From positions 1 through 39,841 of the forward strand of contig JAQXBV010000061.1 in NCBI GenBank assembly GCA_029252195.1: 39,841 nucleotides of DNA, written 5' to 3'. The notes below the pieces were generated by a model. It had not been told where the DNA came from and did not search any database. It saw only the letters and a program-made list of their open reading frames with translations. The translations under genes and the position numbers were made by a program. The stretch is from Yoonia sp. GTDB lineage: Bacteria; Pseudomonadota; Alphaproteobacteria; Rhodobacterales; Rhodobacteraceae. Within the stretch, counting starts at the first letter, position 1; every line of letters starts with the position of its first letter. Below are positions 9,291 through 17,395 of the stretch, piece by piece.

Positions 9291-9746
9291 ATGCGCAAGT
9301 TTTTAGTCGTGCTTGATGATAGCCGCGAATGTCTAAACGCCATGCGCTTTGCCGCCATGCGCGCGGCACATTCTGGCGGGGGCGTTGCCGTCCTGTCCGT
9401 TATTCCACCTGATGAATTCAACCACTGGATCGGCGTCGGAGAGATTATGCGCGCCGAAGCCCGCGAACGGATCGAAGTCCATTTCGAAGTCTTCGCCAAA
9501 TGGATGCGCGACAAACAGGGTGTGAACCCCGAATTGGTGATCCGCGAAGGTGAACCCATCAAGGAAATCATGGCCCAAGTCATGGAAGACCCTGAAATCG
9601 GGGTTTTGGTGCTTGGCGCTGCAAGTGACAACAAAGGGCCCGGCCCGCTTGTGACCGCTTTGACCCGACAAGCAGGCACTTTGCCCGTGCCAATTACGGT
9701 TGTCCCCGAGGATCTGTCCAAGGAACGCCTGGAAGCGATCACCTGA
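9291..9746 (+). CDS. Universal stress protein (UspA family)
   Basis: Single-domain Usp protein of 151 aa, cytoplasmic. It begins with the family's beta1-alpha1 pattern (FLVVLDDSRECLNAMRFAAM), has SVIPPDEF after beta2, and IGVLVLGAASD before the phosphate-binding loop. That loop (GAASDNKGPGPLVTAL) does not show the G-x2-G-x9-G-(S/T) motif of ATP-binding Usp proteins, so it is probably of the non-ATP-binding type. The start ATG 9291 follows AAAGGGGAAG. It is followed by nfuA after about 85 bases; usp-nfuA-tsaB-rimI is a familiar Rhodobacterales order. Confidence 0.88.
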   Translation: MRKFLVVLDDSRECLNAMRFAAMRAAHSGGGVAVLSVIPPDEFNHWIGVGEIMRAEARERIEVHFEVFAKWMRDKQGVNPELVIREGEPIKEIMAQVMEDPEIGVLVLGAASDNKGPGPLVTALTRQAGTLPVPITVVPEDLSKERLEAIT

Positions 9747-9830
9747 TCCGATCTGTTTCGAATGATTCCAAACCTTGACGCGACAGGTCTGCGGGCGCAT
9801 ATCTAGTGTCTAGACAGAAAGGTTGACCCA

Positions 9831-10394
9831 ATGTTCATCCAGACAGAATCCACGCCAAACCCAGCGACCCTCAAATTCCTGCCCGGCCAGACCGTTCTGG
9901 AGATGGGCACTGCCGATTTCCCGACACTTGAGGCAGGCCAAGCCTCCCCGCTTGCCAAGCGCATCTTTGCGACGGGCAGCGTGACGGGTGTTTTCTTTGG
10001 CAATGATTTTGTGACCGTGACCAAGGCCGAGGGCACCGAATGGGATCACATCAAACCTGCGATCCTTGGTGCGATCATGGAGCATTACCAATCAGGTCAG
10101 GCTGTGATTGGCGAGAACCAAACGCCTGCCTCTGGCCATGCCGAGCATACAGGCGAAGATGGCGCGATTGTGGATCAGATCAAGGAACTGCTTGATACCC
10201 GCGTCCGCCCTGCCGTGGCCCAAGATGGCGGCGATATCACCTTCCACGGCTTTGAACGCGGCATTGTCTATCTGCACATGCAAGGCGCTTGCGCGGGTTG
10301 CCCGTCGTCGACGCTCACCCTGAAAATGGGCATCGAAAACCTGCTGCGCCACTACATCCCCGAAGTGGTTGAAGTGCGCCCTGTCGCGGCTTGA
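9831..10394 (+). CDS. nfuA: Fe-S scaffold/carrier protein, NifU-like (NfuA)
   Basis: Carrier that accepts an assembled [4Fe-4S] cluster and hands it to target enzymes. The 187 aa show the Nfu N-terminal domain (FIQTESTPNPATLKFLPG, then FFGNDFVTVTK) and a C-terminal NifU domain with CxxC in GACAGCPSSTLTLK (about residues 151-154), the cluster-binding pair. The start ATG 9831 follows GAAAGGTTG. Its TGA stop overlaps a possible TTG start of tsaB. Genes for Fe-S enzymes that could use it (sdhB) lie elsewhere in the window. Confidence 0.95.
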   Translation: MFIQTESTPNPATLKFLPGQTVLEMGTADFPTLEAGQASPLAKRIFATGSVTGVFFGNDFVTVTKAEGTEWDHIKPAILGAIMEHYQSGQAVIGENQTPASGHAEHTGEDGAIVDQIKELLDTRVRPAVAQDGGDITFHGFERGIVYLHMQGACAGCPSSTLTLKMGIENLLRHYIPEVVEVRPVAA

Positions 10395-10408
10395 TCTACG
10401 GCACAGGC

Positions 10409-11047
10409 GTGACACTCCCAACAATCCTCGCATTTGACACATCGGCGGCGCATTGCGCTGCCGCTTTGCTTCATGGCGGCACGATTGTAACGCGCACGGA
10501 TGAGATGGCAAAAGGCCAAGCTGAACATCTTATGCCGATGCTTGAAGAAATGCTGGCTGAGGCGAACCTCAGCTGGGCCGATCTTGACGGAATCGGTGTC
10601 GGCATCGGGCCTGGAAACTTCACTGGTATCCGCATTAGCGTCGCCGCCGCCCGCGGACTTGCGTTGGGGCTTGGCAAAAAGGCCATTGGCGTTTCGACCC
10701 TTGATGCGCTTTCATTCAATTTGCCAGGCGTTATCACATGCCTAAAGGCGCCGCGTAATCGGGCCTATGTGCAAATGAACGGCGTTGCGGCATTGTGCGA
10801 TATCACGAAAGATGACTTGCCCAAACTGCACCCACAAGCTGAAACCTCTGTCGTCGGTGATGCGGCGACCGAGGTCGCTCATGTGTTGGGGCTACCCGTT
10901 CTCCAACCCCGCCACTCGGTTATTGAAGCGATCGCACGCATTGCGGCGTTGGGTTTGCAGAGCGCGACCAAACCGCCCGCTCCGCTCTATTTGCGAGAGG
11001 CAGACGCTGCTCCGCCACGAGACGCCCCGCCCGTTATCCTGCCATGA
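10409..11047 (+). CDS. tsaB: tRNA threonylcarbamoyladenosine biosynthesis protein TsaB
   Basis: Partner of TsaD/TsaE in making t6A37 on ANN-decoding tRNAs; an ASKHA-fold pseudo-ATPase. The N-terminus ILAFDTSAAHCAAALL and the block GIGVGIGPGNFTGIRISV are diagnostic; QAEHLMPMLEEML also matches TsaB. Length is 212 aa from GTG 10409. A TTG at 10391 overlapping the nfuA stop is the alternative and would add six residues lacking family similarity. The TGA stop overlaps rimI as ATGA, so tsaB and rimI are coupled, as in many bacteria where RimI follows TsaB. Confidence 0.93.
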   Translation: MTLPTILAFDTSAAHCAAALLHGGTIVTRTDEMAKGQAEHLMPMLEEMLAEANLSWADLDGIGVGIGPGNFTGIRISVAAARGLALGLGKKAIGVSTLDALSFNLPGVITCLKAPRNRAYVQMNGVAALCDITKDDLPKLHPQAETSVVGDAATEVAHVLGLPVLQPRHSVIEAIARIAALGLQSATKPPAPLYLREADAAPPRDAPPVILP

Positions 11048-11454
11048 TACCCGAAGACCTTGCCCAAACCCACGCCGCTGCCTTCACCGATCAGCGGCCT
11101 TGGTCGGCGGAAGAGTTCGCGAGCCTGATGTCCCAAACGGGTATGATTCTGTGTGGTGACGCAAAGTCATTTGTTCTTGGGCGCGTGATTGCGGATGAGG
11201 CGGAGGTCCTGACCCTCGCGACCCACCCCGATCACCAGCGAAAAGGGCTGGCGCAAGCGGCCCTTGCCCAGTTTTTGACCTTGGCGCAAAGCAAAGGGGC
11301 AACACGGGTGTTTTTGGAAGTTTCCGAGACCAATACTGCTGCTAAGACCCTATATAAAAACAATAATTTCTCAGTTATTGGCACGCGACCGCGCTACTAT
11401 GTCACCGCAACAGGCGACAAAGTCGGCGCCGACGTCATGCAAATTCTCGTTTAG
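11044..11454 (+). CDS. rimI: Ribosomal-protein-alanine N-acetyltransferase RimI (GNAT)
   Basis: GNAT-fold N-acetyltransferase of 136 aa; RimI acetylates the N-terminus of ribosomal protein bS18. Acetyl-CoA binding motif A is visible as ATHPDHQRKGLAQAAL (about residues 59-74, Q/RxxGxA), followed by FLEVSETNTAAKTLYKNNNF, the RimI-type E-V-x-x-x-N-x-x-A-x-x-L-Y segment. The start overlaps the tsaB stop (ATGA). RimI is favoured over other GNAT proteins by this linkage. About 200 bases without a gene follow before the transporter operon. Confidence 0.88.
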   Translation: MIPEDLAQTHAAAFTDQRPWSAEEFASLMSQTGMILCGDAKSFVLGRVIADEAEVLTLATHPDHQRKGLAQAALAQFLTLAQSKGATRVFLEVSETNTAAKTLYKNNNFSVIGTRPRYYVTATGDKVGADVMQILV

Positions 11455-11661
11455 CGTGTGTTCGCATCGCAGCGGGTGAACCAACCTTCTATTTTATTGA
11501 TCTTTTGGTCAAATACAAACCCGCGATTCATAAAAACTGGTTGACCGCAGCCCCCTAGCAGGGCCTTATCTGGCCATAGGCCGACCAAAATCGGCTCGGC
11601 TTTTCGGGGGGAAGGCAAGGTGCTCTCTCCTCCACAACCAAAGACCTGGGAGACTAACCTT
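11455..11661. other. Upstream region of the nucleoside ABC operon
   Basis: About 200 bases with no credible gene. The region is AT-richer than its surroundings around 11490-11540 and holds an imperfect symmetric stretch TTGATCTTTTGGTCAA (near 11497-11512) and a 5-bp inverted repeat GCCGA/TCGGC at 11580-11595. A ribosome site GGGAG lies about ten bases before ATG 11662. It most likely contains the promoter of the transporter operon; no individual site can be assigned with confidence. Confidence 0.4.
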
Positions 11662-12657
11662 ATGACCCTTATGCATAAAATGCTTGGCGCGACGGCTGCA
11701 CTGGCCCTTTCCGCGGGCGTAACACTTGCTGATCCGGCGATCATTTTCGACCTTGGCGGCAAGTTCGACAAATCTTTCAACGAATCTGCCTTCACTGGCG
11801 CACAGCGTTGGGCGGATGAGACTGGCGGCTCCTTCGACGAAGTAGAGCTTCAGTCCGACGCACAGCGCGAGCAGGCGCTGCGCCGCTTTGCTGAGAACGG
11901 CAACAACCCGATCGTCATGGCTGGCTTCTCTTTCGCAACAGCGCTTGAAGAAGTGGCTGGCGACTATCCAGACACAAAGTTCCAGATCATCGACATGGTT
12001 GTCGACGCACCAAACGTGCGCTCGATAGTTTTCGCTGAAGAGCAGGGCTCTTACCTTGTTGGTATGGCTGCGGCGATGGCGTCCAAGACAGGCACTGTCG
12101 GCTTCATCGGCGGCATGGACATCCCGTTGATCCGCAACTTTGCTTGTGGCTACGCACAGGGTGCGAAAGCGGAGAATGCTGATGTGACAGTTCTTTCCAA
12201 CATGACAGGCACAACACCTGCCGCTTGGAACGATCCGGTGAAGGGCTCCGAGCTGACACTGGCGCAGAAATCCCAAGGCGCAGACGTGGTTTACGCGGCC
12301 GCTGGCGGCACAGGCGTGGGCGTTTTGCAGACCGCTGCCGACAACGAGATGCTTTCCATCGGCGTTGACAGCAACCAGAACTACCTGCACCCAGGAAAAG
12401 TGCTGACATCCATGATGAAGCGCGTTGATAACGCGGTTTACGACGCTTTCAAGGCGGGCGACGCTTTGGAAGCCGGCTTTAACGTGATGGGCCTGAACAA
12501 TGGCGGCGTCGGCTACGCGCTTGACGACAACAACGCACCATTGATCACCGAAGAGATGAAAGCCGCCCTTGATGCCGCAGAAGCTGCAATCATCGACGGC
12601 TCGATCTCAGTGCACAACTACAACTCCGACGAGACTTGCCCAGCGCTTGACTTCTAA
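11662..12657 (+). CDS. BMP-family nucleoside ABC transporter substrate-binding protein
   Basis: Periplasmic binding protein of the basic-membrane-protein (BMP/PnrA-like) family, whose characterised members bind purine nucleosides. The 331-aa precursor has a Sec signal peptide (ATAALALSAGVTLADP) without a lipobox Cys at the cleavage site, so it should be soluble periplasmic. Family signatures: DLGGKFDKSFNESAFTG at the mature N-terminus, NPIVMAGFSFATALEEVA, GFIGGMDIPLIRNFACGY, and VYAAAGGTGVGVLQ. The start ATG 11662 is chosen over the 11620 frame; ATG 11671 is possible. It is the first gene of a complete ABC operon and is separated from the ATPase gene by a strong hairpin. Confidence 0.93.
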   Translation: MTLMHKMLGATAALALSAGVTLADPAIIFDLGGKFDKSFNESAFTGAQRWADETGGSFDEVELQSDAQREQALRRFAENGNNPIVMAGFSFATALEEVAGDYPDTKFQIIDMVVDAPNVRSIVFAEEQGSYLVGMAAAMASKTGTVGFIGGMDIPLIRNFACGYAQGAKAENADVTVLSNMTGTTPAAWNDPVKGSELTLAQKSQGADVVYAAAGGTGVGVLQTAADNEMLSIGVDSNQNYLHPGKVLTSMMKRVDNAVYDAFKAGDALEAGFNVMGLNNGGVGYALDDNNAPLITEEMKAALDAAEAAIIDGSISVHNYNSDETCPALDF

Positions 12658-12682
12658 GTCAAACAGCTAAGGCCGAAACATG

Positions 12683-12715
12683 GGGCCGTGCCGATCCAAC
12701 GGCGCGGCCCCTTTG
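12683..12715 (+). terminator. Intra-operon hairpin after the binding-protein gene
   Basis: GGGGCCGTGCCG (12683-12694), loop ATCCAA, then CGGCGCGGCCCC (12701-12712): a 12-bp stem with one G-U pair, followed by TTTGCATTTT. It lies 25 bases after the binding-protein stop and before the ATPase start. This is the form of a leaky intrinsic terminator or a 3' mRNA-stabilising stem, as often found after binding-protein genes to raise their expression over the membrane parts. Confidence 0.75.
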
Positions 12716-12741
12716 CATTTTACCTCACTGTGGTGCCCAAA

Positions 12742-14277
12742 ATGACGCAAGCTCCTGCCATCGAACTCAAAGGCATTTCCAAGGCCTTTGGCCCCGTGCA
12801 AGCCAACAAGGACATCTCGATCCGCGTGATGCCCGGCACGATCCACGGCATTATCGGCGAGAACGGCGCGGGCAAATCGACGCTCATGTCGATCCTTTAC
12901 GGGTTCTACAAGGCCGACAAAGGCGAGATTTTCATTGCCGGCAAAAAGGTCCAGATCCCTGACAGTCAGGCCGCGATTGCGGCGGGCATCGGGATGGTGT
13001 TCCAGCACTTCAAGCTGGTCGAAAATTTTACGGTGCTCGAAAACGTGGTGCTTGGCGCCGAGGATAGCGGTCTATTGCGCCCGTCGCTCGCACGCGCCCG
13101 CCGCGAATTGAAGGCACTGGCCGAGGAATACGGTTTGAACGTCGAACCCGATGCGCTGATCGAAGATATCGGTGTGGGCATGCAGCAGCGCGTCGAAATC
13201 CTCAAGGCGCTCTACCGCAAGGCCGACATCCTGATCCTTGACGAGCCAACGGGTGTACTCACCCCCGCAGAGGCCGACCAGTTTTTCCGCATTTTGGAGC
13301 GGCTCAAGGCCGAGGGCAAAACAATCATCCTGATCACCCACAAGCTGCGCGAGATCATGGAAACGACCGATACCGTCAGCGTGATGCGGCGCGGCGAAAT
13401 GACTGCCACGGTCAAAACATCCGAGACCAGCCCCGCTGAGCTGGCCGAACTGATGGTGGGCCGTAAGGTGCTGCTGCGCGTCGACAAAGCCCCTGCAAAA
13501 GTGGGTGCCACTGTGTTGGAGGTCAAAGACCTCAACGTCACTGACAACAAGGGTGTTCACCGCCTCAAGGGGATCAATTTCCATGTGAAAGCGGGCGAAA
13601 TCCTCGGGATTGCGGGGGTCGCTGGCAACGGGCAATCCGAACTCCTTGAAGTGCTGGGCGGTTATGAAAAGGCAACGGGCAGCATCACGGTCAACGGCCA
13701 GACCATTGACCTCACAGGCACCCATTCCGACGGCCGCTCGCGCCGCGCGCGTGGTATTGCCCATGTGCCCGAGGACCGCCAACGCGAGGGGCTGATCATG
13801 GATTTCACCGCGTGGGAAAACGTGGCCTTCGGCTATCACCATGACCCGAAATACCAGCGCGGCATCTTTATGGATAACGCCGCCATCAAAGACGACACAG
13901 TTGGCAAAATGGAACGCTTCGACGTGCGCCCACCCGATCCCAAACTGGCCGCCAAAAGCTTTTCTGGCGGCAACCAGCAAAAAATCGTGCTGGCCCGCGA
14001 GATTGAGCGCAATCCCGACCTATTGCTGATCGGCCAACCGACACGGGGCGTCGATATCGGCGCGATCGAGTTTATCCACCAACAGATCGTGGCCCTGCGC
14101 GACCAAGGCAAGGCGATCCTGTTGGTATCTGTCGAACTGGAAGAGATTCTATCCCTCTCCGACCGCATCGCGGTGATGTTTGACGGCCGCATGATGGGCG
14201 AACGCCTGCCTGCACAAACCGACGAGAAAGAGCTCGGCCTGATGATGGCCGGTATAACCAAAGGGGAGGCCGCATAA
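12742..14277 (+). CDS. Nucleoside ABC transporter ATP-binding protein (two NBDs)
   Basis: Cytoplasmic ATPase of 511 aa with two fused nucleotide-binding domains, as in the YufO/NupO and sugar CUT2 type. Domain 1 has Walker A GENGAGKST, a degenerate signature (GVGMQQRVEIL) and Walker B ILILDEPT. Domain 2 has a degenerate Walker A (GVAGNGQSELLE, lacking the Lys), an intact signature SGGNQQKIVLAREI, and a Walker B-like LLLIGQPTRGVDIG in which Asp-Glu is replaced by Gly-Gln. Such asymmetry is usual in this family. ATG 12742 is preferred to GTG 12688, which lies inside the hairpin. The stop overlaps the next gene (TAATG). Confidence 0.94.
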   Translation: MTQAPAIELKGISKAFGPVQANKDISIRVMPGTIHGIIGENGAGKSTLMSILYGFYKADKGEIFIAGKKVQIPDSQAAIAAGIGMVFQHFKLVENFTVLENVVLGAEDSGLLRPSLARARRELKALAEEYGLNVEPDALIEDIGVGMQQRVEILKALYRKADILILDEPTGVLTPAEADQFFRILERLKAEGKTIILITHKLREIMETTDTVSVMRRGEMTATVKTSETSPAELAELMVGRKVLLRVDKAPAKVGATVLEVKDLNVTDNKGVHRLKGINFHVKAGEILGIAGVAGNGQSELLEVLGGYEKATGSITVNGQTIDLTGTHSDGRSRRARGIAHVPEDRQREGLIMDFTAWENVAFGYHHDPKYQRGIFMDNAAIKDDTVGKMERFDVRPPDPKLAAKSFSGGNQQKIVLAREIERNPDLLLIGQPTRGVDIGAIEFIHQQIVALRDQGKAILLVSVELEEILSLSDRIAVMFDGRMMGERLPAQTDEKELGLMMAGITKGEAA

Positions 14278-15380
14278 TGGATGTCATGCCAAAGTGGGCC
14301 GATGTGGTCCTTATTCCGCTGATTTCGCTGATCCTTGCGGCGACACTATCGGCCATTGTGATCCTTGCAATCGGTGAAAGCCCGACCAATGCGCTCAAGA
14401 TCATGGTCGATGGCGCGCTCGGGTCAACCTACGGCTGGGGGTATACACTCTATTACGCCACCAACTTTATCTTCACGGGCCTTGCCGTTTCGATCGCGTT
14501 CCATGCGCGGATGTTCAACATCGGTGGTGAAGGGCAAGCGATGATGGGCGGGCTTGGCGTGGCGCTGGTGTGCATGTTTATCCCTTGGCCGCATTGGTCG
14601 CTGGCCTTGCTGGGCGGCATCGTGGCTGCCGCAGTTTTTGGCGCGGCATGGGCGGCGATCCCCGCGTTCCTGCAAGCCAAGCGCGGCAGCCACATCGTGA
14701 TCACGACGATCATGTTCAACTTTATCGCGGCAGCTTTGCTCAACTATTTGCTGATTGGCGCGCTCAAGCCGCAAGGGTCGATGGAGCCCGCAACGGGCAA
14801 GTTCCCAGAGGCGACCCACCTGCCAAACCTGCATGACGTGCTAGGCTTTTTCGGGATCGAATTCTCGAAAGCCGCACCTGCGAACATCACGTTCTTTGTG
14901 GCCATTCTGGCCTGCGTGGCGGTCTGGGCGTTGATCTGGCGCACAAAACTGGGCTACGAGCTGCGCGCCTTCGGGCACTCTGAATCTGCGGCCAAATACG
15001 CGGGTATCAGCCCCACCAAGATCATCATGGTCTCGATGCTGATCTCTGGCGGGCTTGCGGGTATGATGGCGATCAACAACGTGCAGGGCGAGGCCGAGCG
15101 CCTTGTTTTGAACGCGGTTGAAGGGGCGGGCTTCATCGGGATCGCCGTGGCCTTGATGGGGCGTAGTCACCCGTTCGGGGTCTTTCTGGCCGCAATCCTG
15201 TTCGGGTTCCTCTATCAGGGCGGCGCCGAACTGGCGCTCTGGACCAAAATCCCGCGCGAGATGATTGTGGTGATCCAAGCACTTGTGATCCTTTTCACAG
15301 GTGCGCTCGATAACATGGTGCGGATGCCGCTGGAGCGTGCCTTCCTCGCCGCAAAGCGTCGTAATAAGGGGGCCGCATAA
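14277..15380 (+). CDS. Nucleoside ABC transporter permease 1
   Basis: Inner-membrane permease of 367 aa, BPD_transp_2 (LivH/YufP) family. It has many hydrophobic segments, FHARMFNIGGEGQAMMGGLG near residue 80, and the cytoplasmic coupling region ELRAFGHSESAAKYAGISPTK (about residues 222-242), typical of this permease type. It pairs with the next permease to form the translocation channel. It starts one base inside the ATPase stop (TAATG) and ends the same way into permease 2, so all three are translationally coupled. Confidence 0.93.
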   Translation: MDVMPKWADVVLIPLISLILAATLSAIVILAIGESPTNALKIMVDGALGSTYGWGYTLYYATNFIFTGLAVSIAFHARMFNIGGEGQAMMGGLGVALVCMFIPWPHWSLALLGGIVAAAVFGAAWAAIPAFLQAKRGSHIVITTIMFNFIAAALLNYLLIGALKPQGSMEPATGKFPEATHLPNLHDVLGFFGIEFSKAAPANITFFVAILACVAVWALIWRTKLGYELRAFGHSESAAKYAGISPTKIIMVSMLISGGLAGMMAINNVQGEAERLVLNAVEGAGFIGIAVALMGRSHPFGVFLAAILFGFLYQGGAELALWTKIPREMIVVIQALVILFTGALDNMVRMPLERAFLAAKRRNKGAA

Positions 15381-16348
15381 TGGATCTTCTGACATTCCTA
15401 CAGGTGCTCGATAGCACAATGCGGCTCGCGACCCCTTTGCTTCTGGCGTGCCTTGCGGGGCTTTACTCCGAACGTGCGGGCATATTTGACATCGGCCTTG
15501 AGGGCAAGATGCTGGCGGCAGCCTTCCTGTCTGCGGCAGTCGCTTTCACGACCGGCTCTGCCTGGCTGGGCCTATTGGCAGGGATTGGCGCGTCGCTTGC
15601 CCTGTCCGCGATCCACGGGCTGGCCTCGATCACGTTCCGCGGCAACCAGTTGATTTCCGGCGTGGCGATCAACTTTCTCGCCGCAGGCCTGACGGTTGTT
15701 GTCGCGCAAAGCTGGTTCGGGCAAGGCGGGCGCACACCACAACTTGCAGGGGCGGCGCGGTTCGAGCCAATTACCCTGCCCTTTGCCGATGCGCTGCGTG
15801 ACGTGCCCGTGCTTGGGCCGATTTATTACGAGTTGATTTCGGGGCATACGGCGCTTGTTTATCTCGCGCTCCTACTGGTGCCGCTGACATGGTGGGTGCT
15901 TTACGCGACCCGCTTTGGTTTGCGGATGCGGGCGGTGGGCGAAAACCCAGCGGCGGTTGATACCGCTGGTGTGTCGGTGATCGGGTTGCGCTACGCTGCG
16001 GTCGCGATCTGTGGAGTCCTTTGCGGCATCGCAGGGACGTATCTGGCGACAGCGCTTCAGGCAGGCTTCGTCAAGGACATGAGCGCAGGGCGCGGCTATA
16101 TCGCGCTGGCCGCGCTGATCTTTGCGAAGTGGCGGCCTTGGTATGCTCTCTATGCCTGCCTGTTGTTCGGGTTCCTACAAGCGCTGGCACTGCGTCCCGA
16201 CGTGATCGAAGGTGCACTCGGATTTAAGGTCAACGGACAATTGCTTGACGTACTGCCTTACATCCTGACCGTGATCATCCTTGCGGGCTTTGTTGGCAAG
16301 GCGATCCCGCCACGCGCGGGCGGCGCCCCCTATGTGAAAGAACGCTAG
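15380..16348 (+). CDS. Nucleoside ABC transporter permease 2
   Basis: Second BPD_transp_2 family permease, 322 aa (YufQ-like). Visible family features are the N-terminal TPLLLACLAGLYSERAGIFDIGLEG, the coupling segment LRMRAVGENPAAVDTAGVSV and GRGYIALAALIFAKWRP. It completes the binding protein, double ATPase and two permease set, and is last in the operon: a hairpin near 16343-16362 overlaps its stop and a stronger one follows at 16389. The likely substrates are purine nucleosides, by family analogy only. Confidence 0.93.
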   Translation: MDLLTFLQVLDSTMRLATPLLLACLAGLYSERAGIFDIGLEGKMLAAAFLSAAVAFTTGSAWLGLLAGIGASLALSAIHGLASITFRGNQLISGVAINFLAAGLTVVVAQSWFGQGGRTPQLAGAARFEPITLPFADALRDVPVLGPIYYELISGHTALVYLALLLVPLTWWVLYATRFGLRMRAVGENPAAVDTAGVSVIGLRYAAVAICGVLCGIAGTYLATALQAGFVKDMSAGRGYIALAALIFAKWRPWYALYACLLFGFLQALALRPDVIEGALGFKVNGQLLDVLPYILTVIILAGFVGKAIPPRAGGAPYVKER

Positions 16349-16388
16349 GTCCAATCCTAGCGCATATTTATGGCCAAAGTTGCCTGAA

Positions 16389-16419
16389 CCTCTGCTCGGA
16401 CATATTTTCCGGGCAGAGG
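16389..16419 (+). terminator. Probable terminator of the nucleoside ABC operon
   Basis: CCTCTGCTCGG (16389-16399), a 9-base AT-rich loop, then CCGGGCAGAGG (16409-16419): an 11-bp stem with one G-U pair, followed by GGTTTGAC, so the T-tract is weak. A shorter 7-bp stem (CGCTAGG/CCTAGCG) at 16343-16362 overlaps the permease stop. Together they probably end the transporter transcript. Confidence 0.6.
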
Positions 16420-16486
16420 GGTTTGACATAGGACACCGAAAGGTTTTTGGTGAGAGCGCCGCCACACTGACCTGCCGGGATAGCAT

Positions 16487-17395
16487 ATGCAAATTTACCT
16501 CCCCATCGCCGAGATTTCGGTGAACCTTTTCCTGTTATTAGGGCTTGGGGGAATCGTGGGAATATTGTCGGGCATGTTCGGCGTCGGCGGTGGGTTCTTG
16601 CTCACGCCATTGCTGTTCTTTATCGGCATTCCGCCAGCTGTTGCAGTTGCAACAGGGGCGACGCAAATTGTCGCCTCCTCCGTCTCTGGGCTGCTTGCGC
16701 ACCTTAAGCGGCGCACGGTCGATTTGCGCATGGGCTCGGTCTTGCTGATCGGCGGCCTTATCGGCGCAGGCTTGGGCATTATCATCTTCAACTACCTGCG
16801 CTCAATGGGGCAAGTGGATCTACTGGTCACCATCTTCTATGTGGTCTTCCTTGGTATCATCGGCAGTTTGATGTTCATCGAGAGCCTTCGGGCCATTCGC
16901 AAATCGGGGCGTATTCCAACACGGCGCAAGCATAACTGGATTCACAACCTGCCTTTCAAGATCAAATTCCGCGTCTCCGGCCTTTATATCTCGGTCATTC
17001 CACCGATGATGGTCGGCGTGTTTGTGGGCATCTTGTCGGCCATTATGGGCGTCGGAGGCGGGTTTATCATGGTACCCGCGATGATCTATCTGCTTGGGAT
17101 GCCAACGAAGGTTGTGATTGGCACCTCTCTGTTCCAGATCATTTTCGTGACCGCCTTCACAACCCTGCTACACGCGACAACCAACTATACTGTCGACATC
17201 GTTTTGGCGGTCTTCTTGTTGATTGGTGGCGTTATTGGCGCGCAATTTGGCACGCACATCGGCCTCAAACTCAAGGCCGAGCAACTGCGCATTCTGCTGG
17301 CGTTGTTGGTGCTGACGGTCTGCTTCAAGCTTGGGCTGGACCTGCTGCTGCAACCTGCTGAAGTCTATTCAATCGCGAAGGGGATTGGGACATGA
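16487..17395 (+). CDS. TauE/SafE-family membrane transporter (302 aa)
   Basis: Inner-membrane permease of the TauE/SafE (DUF81) family, whose studied members are linked to export of sulfite or sulfoacetate; the substrate here is unknown. Each half carries the family's glycine-rich repeat: GILSGMFGVGGGFLLTPLL (about residues 24-42) and GILSAIMGVGGGFIMVPAM (about 178-196). About eight TM segments are visible, with a basic cytoplasmic loop (RKSGRIPTRRKHN) between the halves. The TGA stop overlaps the TIGR02186 gene start (ATGA), so the two proteins probably work together. Confidence 0.9.
   Translation: MQIYLPIAEISVNLFLLLGLGGIVGILSGMFGVGGGFLLTPLLFFIGIPPAVAVATGATQIVASSVSGLLAHLKRRTVDLRMGSVLLIGGLIGAGLGIIIFNYLRSMGQVDLLVTIFYVVFLGIIGSLMFIESLRAIRKSGRIPTRRKHNWIHNLPFKIKFRVSGLYISVIPPMMVGVFVGILSAIMGVGGGFIMVPAMIYLLGMPTKVVIGTSLFQIIFVTAFTTLLHATTNYTVDIVLAVFLLIGGVIGAQFGTHIGLKLKAEQLRILLALLVLTVCFKLGLDLLLQPAEVYSIAKGIGT

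Noticed and set aside
9802..9814. TCTAG-TGT-CTAGA inverted repeat upstream of nfuA
   Set aside because: Short and isolated; not enough to call an operator of an Fe-S regulator.
12688..12741. GTG start giving the ABC ATPase 18 more residues
   Set aside because: The GTG lies inside the intercistronic hairpin; ATG 12742 fits the family N-terminus.
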